Source: Canna indica
Taxonomy: Eukaryota > Streptophyta > Magnoliopsida > Zingiberales > Cannaceae
Length of the DNA stretch: 64,000 nt
Assembly: GCA_034359265.1 (NCBI GenBank)
Contig: CP136890.1
Coordinates: forward strand, 85,647,501-85,711,500
Direction of reading: 5' to 3'
Part shown: positions 60,137-64,000 of the stretch, piece after piece
Layout: each line of letters opens with the position of its first letter
How positions within the stretch are numbered: position 1 is the first letter of the stretch
Notes under the pieces: model-generated
Database searches by the model: none
The model's input: only the letters and a program-made list of their open reading frames with translations
What the model was told of the DNA's origin: nothing
Program-made: the position numbers and the translations under genes

Positions 60137-61042
60137 AACTTATGCCCGTGTAGCACGTAGACACTCAACCTCTCCAACTTAACACATAAGTCCTTGGTTT
60201 TATTAAATTTACGTTATAATTGTACTTTCCAAACAAGACGGAAAACATCCAATCGATGCTAATGACAAGTCGCGCTCACTTGTCTCTCTTGATCTCTTCC
60301 AATAAATTACTAAAATCAAGGCCAACGTACAATATCAAATAAAGTCAACCTCAACGGCTATTTAATGTATTGGTACTTCCTACTTTATCCGCCTCGATAT
60401 CCGGAACTAATCTAACCCTGATTTGTCGTTGACTTCAGCCTTGATCTTTTTCTTCAGACAAATTAGTTAATATCTTCTGAATCGGTGGTTCGGCAAAATG
60501 AAAAGAAATGTTTTCATAGTGGATCATACTGTGTATATGGACTCCACATTCATTGTGGGATTTCATATTTTATTCGGTTTGAATTGGAATGCAAGTTCAC
60601 TTCTTCATCCTATAAAAAATTATTATTAAAAAATGATATTAAATTTTCTATTATGATAAAAGTTTACAGACATATAGGAGAAGGAAACTATGCATCAGAT
60701 AACTGGATACAACAGTAATTTGGCACAACTATTGAGACAATTTAATCTTAATAAACTAATGATACTATAAATATTGCCTCACTGGATTTTGGAGAGGCAC
60801 CAATTACCTATAGAATTCCCAACCTAAGCATGCCATGTAGAAATTTCTGATAGAGTACTTGGCCAAAATTATCTTAAGTTAAATCATTTCTCACATGGGG
60901 AATAAATCAACACATGTTTGACAATGATTAAACATTGCATATAGTTTAACTGAAAAAAATAGAAGTATAAAAACACGCTAACAAAATTCTAGTTATGATC
61001 CATGACCAAAAGAATGGCCAACATCACATAGCCACTGAGGAC
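60137..61042. other. Intergenic between the MULE and the p24 gene
   Basis: AT-rich. The right part is expected to contain the 3' UTR of the minus-strand p24 gene. No other feature supported. Confidence 0.35.
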
Positions 61043-61882
61043 TTAAACTCTAGAAGTGCCTAGCTTTCGCTCAAAGAGGCGACGCAATAGATAAACTTGC
61101 AACACACTAGCTCCTATCAGCGCAGCGGACTCAAAAAGCGCCTTGTGAATAGCCCTCCTGCTCATGCCCTCATTAACTGCACAGATGATATGCAAGTCAT
61201 ACTCAGGTTATCTGTTTTCCAGAGAAAAATTATTTACTTTGAGGTGAGAAAACATTCAGGCAGTGCTTTTCAAGTTCAATTAGTAGACTAGCAGGCTTGA
61301 CAACATCTAATCAGTTGTCTGCTGTAAAGTCTATTTGCAAGTGGTATTTAAATTTGCTCCTGGTAGAGAAGAGCTTCCCACTATATTATGGAACTTAAAA
61401 AGTAGAAATAGCTTGTAACTTGAAAGAGAAAATTGCATCAAACTATCAAAGATTATCTGAGTTAACTTCATTAAGATATAAGTTAATTTCCATCAGGCTT
61501 ACTTATGGCTTGGCGATCAGTCTGAGCTTCCAGCCAATGCTGTTCAAATTGTATGTTATAAAGAGCTTCTTCTAGCTTGCCAATCTGTTCCAGTAAAGGT
61601 CCAAAATGCTCTGCATATATTTATTCACAAAGAAATTACCAAAAGAACATCTGCATCCTAGAAAATTACTTATCTTGCTGTTAAGTGCTGCTTACCATCC
61701 TTGGCATGTTGTTCAAAGTACGAAAAGTGACCAATATAAACATCAAAATCTATACTTTCATGGTACGGTGACCTATTAGTGAAACAGAATTTATAAAGAC
61801 CCCTCTTTTGAGCCACAAATTCGAATTTTTCACTTGTCTTGTCATGATAATCATGAACTTGAGTGCCTGAAGGATCCTTTAC
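61043..61882 (-). CDS. p24-beta (emp24/GP25L, GOLD-domain) protein, three 3'-terminal exons
   Basis: Exons 61882-61696, 61610-61503 and 61176-61043 join in frame through GT-AG introns. The first gives the end of the GOLD domain (VKDPSGTQVHDYHDKTSEKF, GLYKFCFTNRSPYHESIDFD). The second gives the coiled-coil stalk (EHFGPLLEQIGKLEEALYNI). The last gives MSRRAIHKALFESAALIGAS, a single membrane helix, and the cytosolic tail LRRLFERKLGTSRV before TAA. p24 proteins are type I membrane cargo receptors cycling between ER and Golgi in COPI/COPII vesicles; the tail carries coat-binding signals. The residues match the plant p24-beta (beta2/beta3) branch. The signal peptide and N-terminal half lie beyond position 64000. 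Confidence 0.9.
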
Positions 61883-64000
61883 CTGGTATATAAAGCAGTT
61901 AAAAAAAAAAGTTAATATGAGTACTAAATACTAAATATCAAGAAAAAAATTAGCAGGAAATGACTGAACAGAATGTGGGTGCCAGTGCATTGGTAAAAGA
62001 AATATGCTGCAATGCTGCAAAAACATTTAACATTACTAACATTCTTCTCTCAGCTTTCTACTATGTAGCATAGAAGTATAGAAAGACATAAAAGACTGAT
62101 ATAGTTTATGTATAAAATCATATCTGTGCAGCTTTCAGACAGCCAAATTTTATTTCTCCATTCAGTTTTTTCTTGAAACTAGGAGAAAAAAGATAAACAA
62201 GGCGACCTAGTGCACGAAGCAATCCTAGATTTATGAGCTCTGGGGATGGTTGGGATGGTTGATGTGTTGCAGCCTTACAGGCTATTTCCATGGTTCGAAC
62301 TCATGACCTCCAAGTCACAAGTCGAGTAATTTTATCGTTACACCAAAGCCACTATCTATTGGGAAAAAATCAATCATAAAAAATTGAAAGCTTGCCCTCT
62401 CTCTCATCACCTAACACTTCATTTGATAATAGAACAAAGAAGATCACCCAACTCATTTAATAAAGGAAGCAAATAAAACAAAGCCCTTGAACATAGTCAT
62501 CCTTGAGTACCATTAGTCAGAATTCAATACTCATATGGAAATAGAAGCATAGATAAATATTGAGCAAAAGAGAAAGTGTTCCTAGAACCAGTTTGCTGCA
62601 AATGTGGGGTCCAGTTTGGGAAAAAGCACATTTATTTTCCGGATAACCAAGTGTGAGGCATTTCTTTGTTGAAAATAGTGTAAAATCATCACGGGTGCAA
62701 ATTTACATTGAATTGACTATTTATTATCGTGCACTTTCTGTAGCCTCCAAGTGTTGCCAACACAGAAAAGTTTATTGTAGAGAAAAACTATTGTTGCGAC
62801 TTGTGAGTTGTTGCTCCATCATGATGCAAAATCATCCAAAAATTAGTGAATTTACATGATTGTGGCTCTGTGACAGGACAGGATGTCTAGTACTGAAGGG
62901 ACTAGGAAGTTTCAGAAGTTCGACGTATGGTATAATAAAAAGTTGAGAAAAACCTAAGATAAGATTTAGGCAGGACAAGGCCAAAGACAAGAGACAGAAC
63001 ACAAGAATGGTATCTCCATGTTATTTGGTATTGTCAAAGCCTGATATTACACTTCTTTACGATAGGGCCAACTTCAGGAATCTTGGGTTGATAAGATGAA
63101 CAGGTGAATGGGCCCAATTACAGTGGCAGGTCTTAGTCACCTAGGAATCTTGACTTCAGTGTTGGAAGAGATGTAACCACTCAACCGTCCACAACAGAAA
63201 ACGAGATCATCAAGACATCTAACCTACAGTCTTCCTTCTACCTTTCAGTTATTCAGTTGTCATATACTTTCAATCAATTTTGTTCATTCATATATTTCAA
63301 AACAAAAAAAATTTGAACACTATATCCAGATATCAAACCAACCATGATAATCTGCATGGGCTACATAGAAACTAAACAAAAAACCTGACTAAATTTGAAA
63401 AGGTTAAACTAAGTTGGTGGGTTTAATTAGATCCATAATCCTTCTTACAATATACCAAAGATCAAAACCATCTGAAAGCATTGAATTTGATAAGATAAAC
63501 CTACGGAATTTTAATATATCACTGAACAACTATTTTTTTTGTTCATGTTTCTTTTCCTTACAAATTAACAGAAGTTCTATGTTGAAATATATATAAGGCT
63601 TCTAAGCTGATTGACAAAATCAAAGCATGCAACCCGACCAAATAACAGAAGTTAGAAAGAAAATTTTGTTAAGCTACCATATTAACAAAAGGTCATAGTT
63701 ATCCTCTACAAAAATATCGAAAATAATACTGAAGATCCTAAAGGCCCAGTAGGCAGTGTGTTAAAATTTGAATGAGAGAGAGATTAGGTGATAGCTAATA
63801 GAAACACTTATAATTACCTAGCAAACTACACCAACCTGTCATCAAAGGTGATAGTTCTCACCACTCAATTTATTCACAACTCAGTAGTGGCTCCTAGACT
63901 GTCAGATCTAAATAATAATGTTTCTGACCATAAATGTTGGCATGTTGAATAAATGAAAAAAATACATGACCTACTCGGCTACTCTCTTTATTTCCTTTGC
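61883..64000 (-). other. Large intron of the p24-beta gene (continues outside)
   Basis: No coding sequence of the missing p24 N-terminus is visible here, so this is most likely intron. It carries the SINE at about 62185-62356. Confidence 0.55.
62185..62356 (-). mobile_element. Au-like SINE (tRNA-derived)
   Basis: The minus strand reads TGGTGTAACGATAAAATTAC (A-box region), then CTTGTGACTTGGAGGTCATG and AGTTCGAACCATGGAAATAG (B box), CCTGTAAGGCTGC, and a 3' end with CACTAGGTCGCC followed by a T-rich tail. That order is the one I know from plant Au SINEs. It lies in the same orientation as the p24 gene. A target duplication is not clear. Confidence 0.75.

Overview
The window is nuclear DNA of a flowering plant. 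It holds intron-split genes of plant-specific families (an ACR ACT-repeat protein, a class I TCP factor, a plant p24-beta protein, a plant GYF-domain protein) in AT-rich, transposon-filled intergenic DNA. The protein variants do not let me name a species; a monocot or an early-diverging lineage is a guess.

Host genes: (1) the last two exons of an EPA1-like GYF-domain gene (+, 2457-3012); (2) a complete seven-exon ACR4-like gene (-, 9360-11599, 451 aa); (3) a single-exon TCP20-like gene (-, 41938-42936, 332 aa); (4) the last three exons of a p24-beta cargo receptor gene (-, 61043-61882) that runs off the right edge. They share no obvious pathway.

Mobile DNA fills most of the rest. In order: a foldback MITE inside the EPA1-like gene (494-1180); an inverted-repeat element (5911-6433); a nested pair of hAT-like elements (6500-7396); another inverted repeat (about 7945-9010); an element whose arms are tandem duplications (14574-15858); a solo Ty3/gypsy-type LTR (17096-20666) carrying a PIF/Harbinger-like MITE (18911-19709); a CACTA end (to 21326); a 6.9-kb two-gene CACTA element (22458-29325); a truncated gypsy LTR and gag start; a complete but decayed Ty1/copia element (31520-37369, TSD AGATT) nested in an older LTR; a Mutator-type MITE with a perfect 10-bp TSD (40268-41097); a LINE remnant split by a hAT-like element carrying a piece of plastid rpoB (46730-47696); a second LINE remnant; a 9.6-kb Mutator-like element with a transposase pseudogene and a Ulp1-like accessory gene (50551-60127); and an Au-like SINE in the p24 intron.

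The most unusual signal is inside the 9.6-kb Mutator-like element. A roughly 26-bp palindrome (arms near TTCCATACTTT / AAAGTATGGAA) recurs at least 14 times, all in non-coding parts including introns, on both sides of the element, and I do not see it elsewhere in the window. Close behind are the plastid rpoB fragment inside the hAT-like element and a 190-bp near-perfect hairpin upstream of the CACTA transposase.
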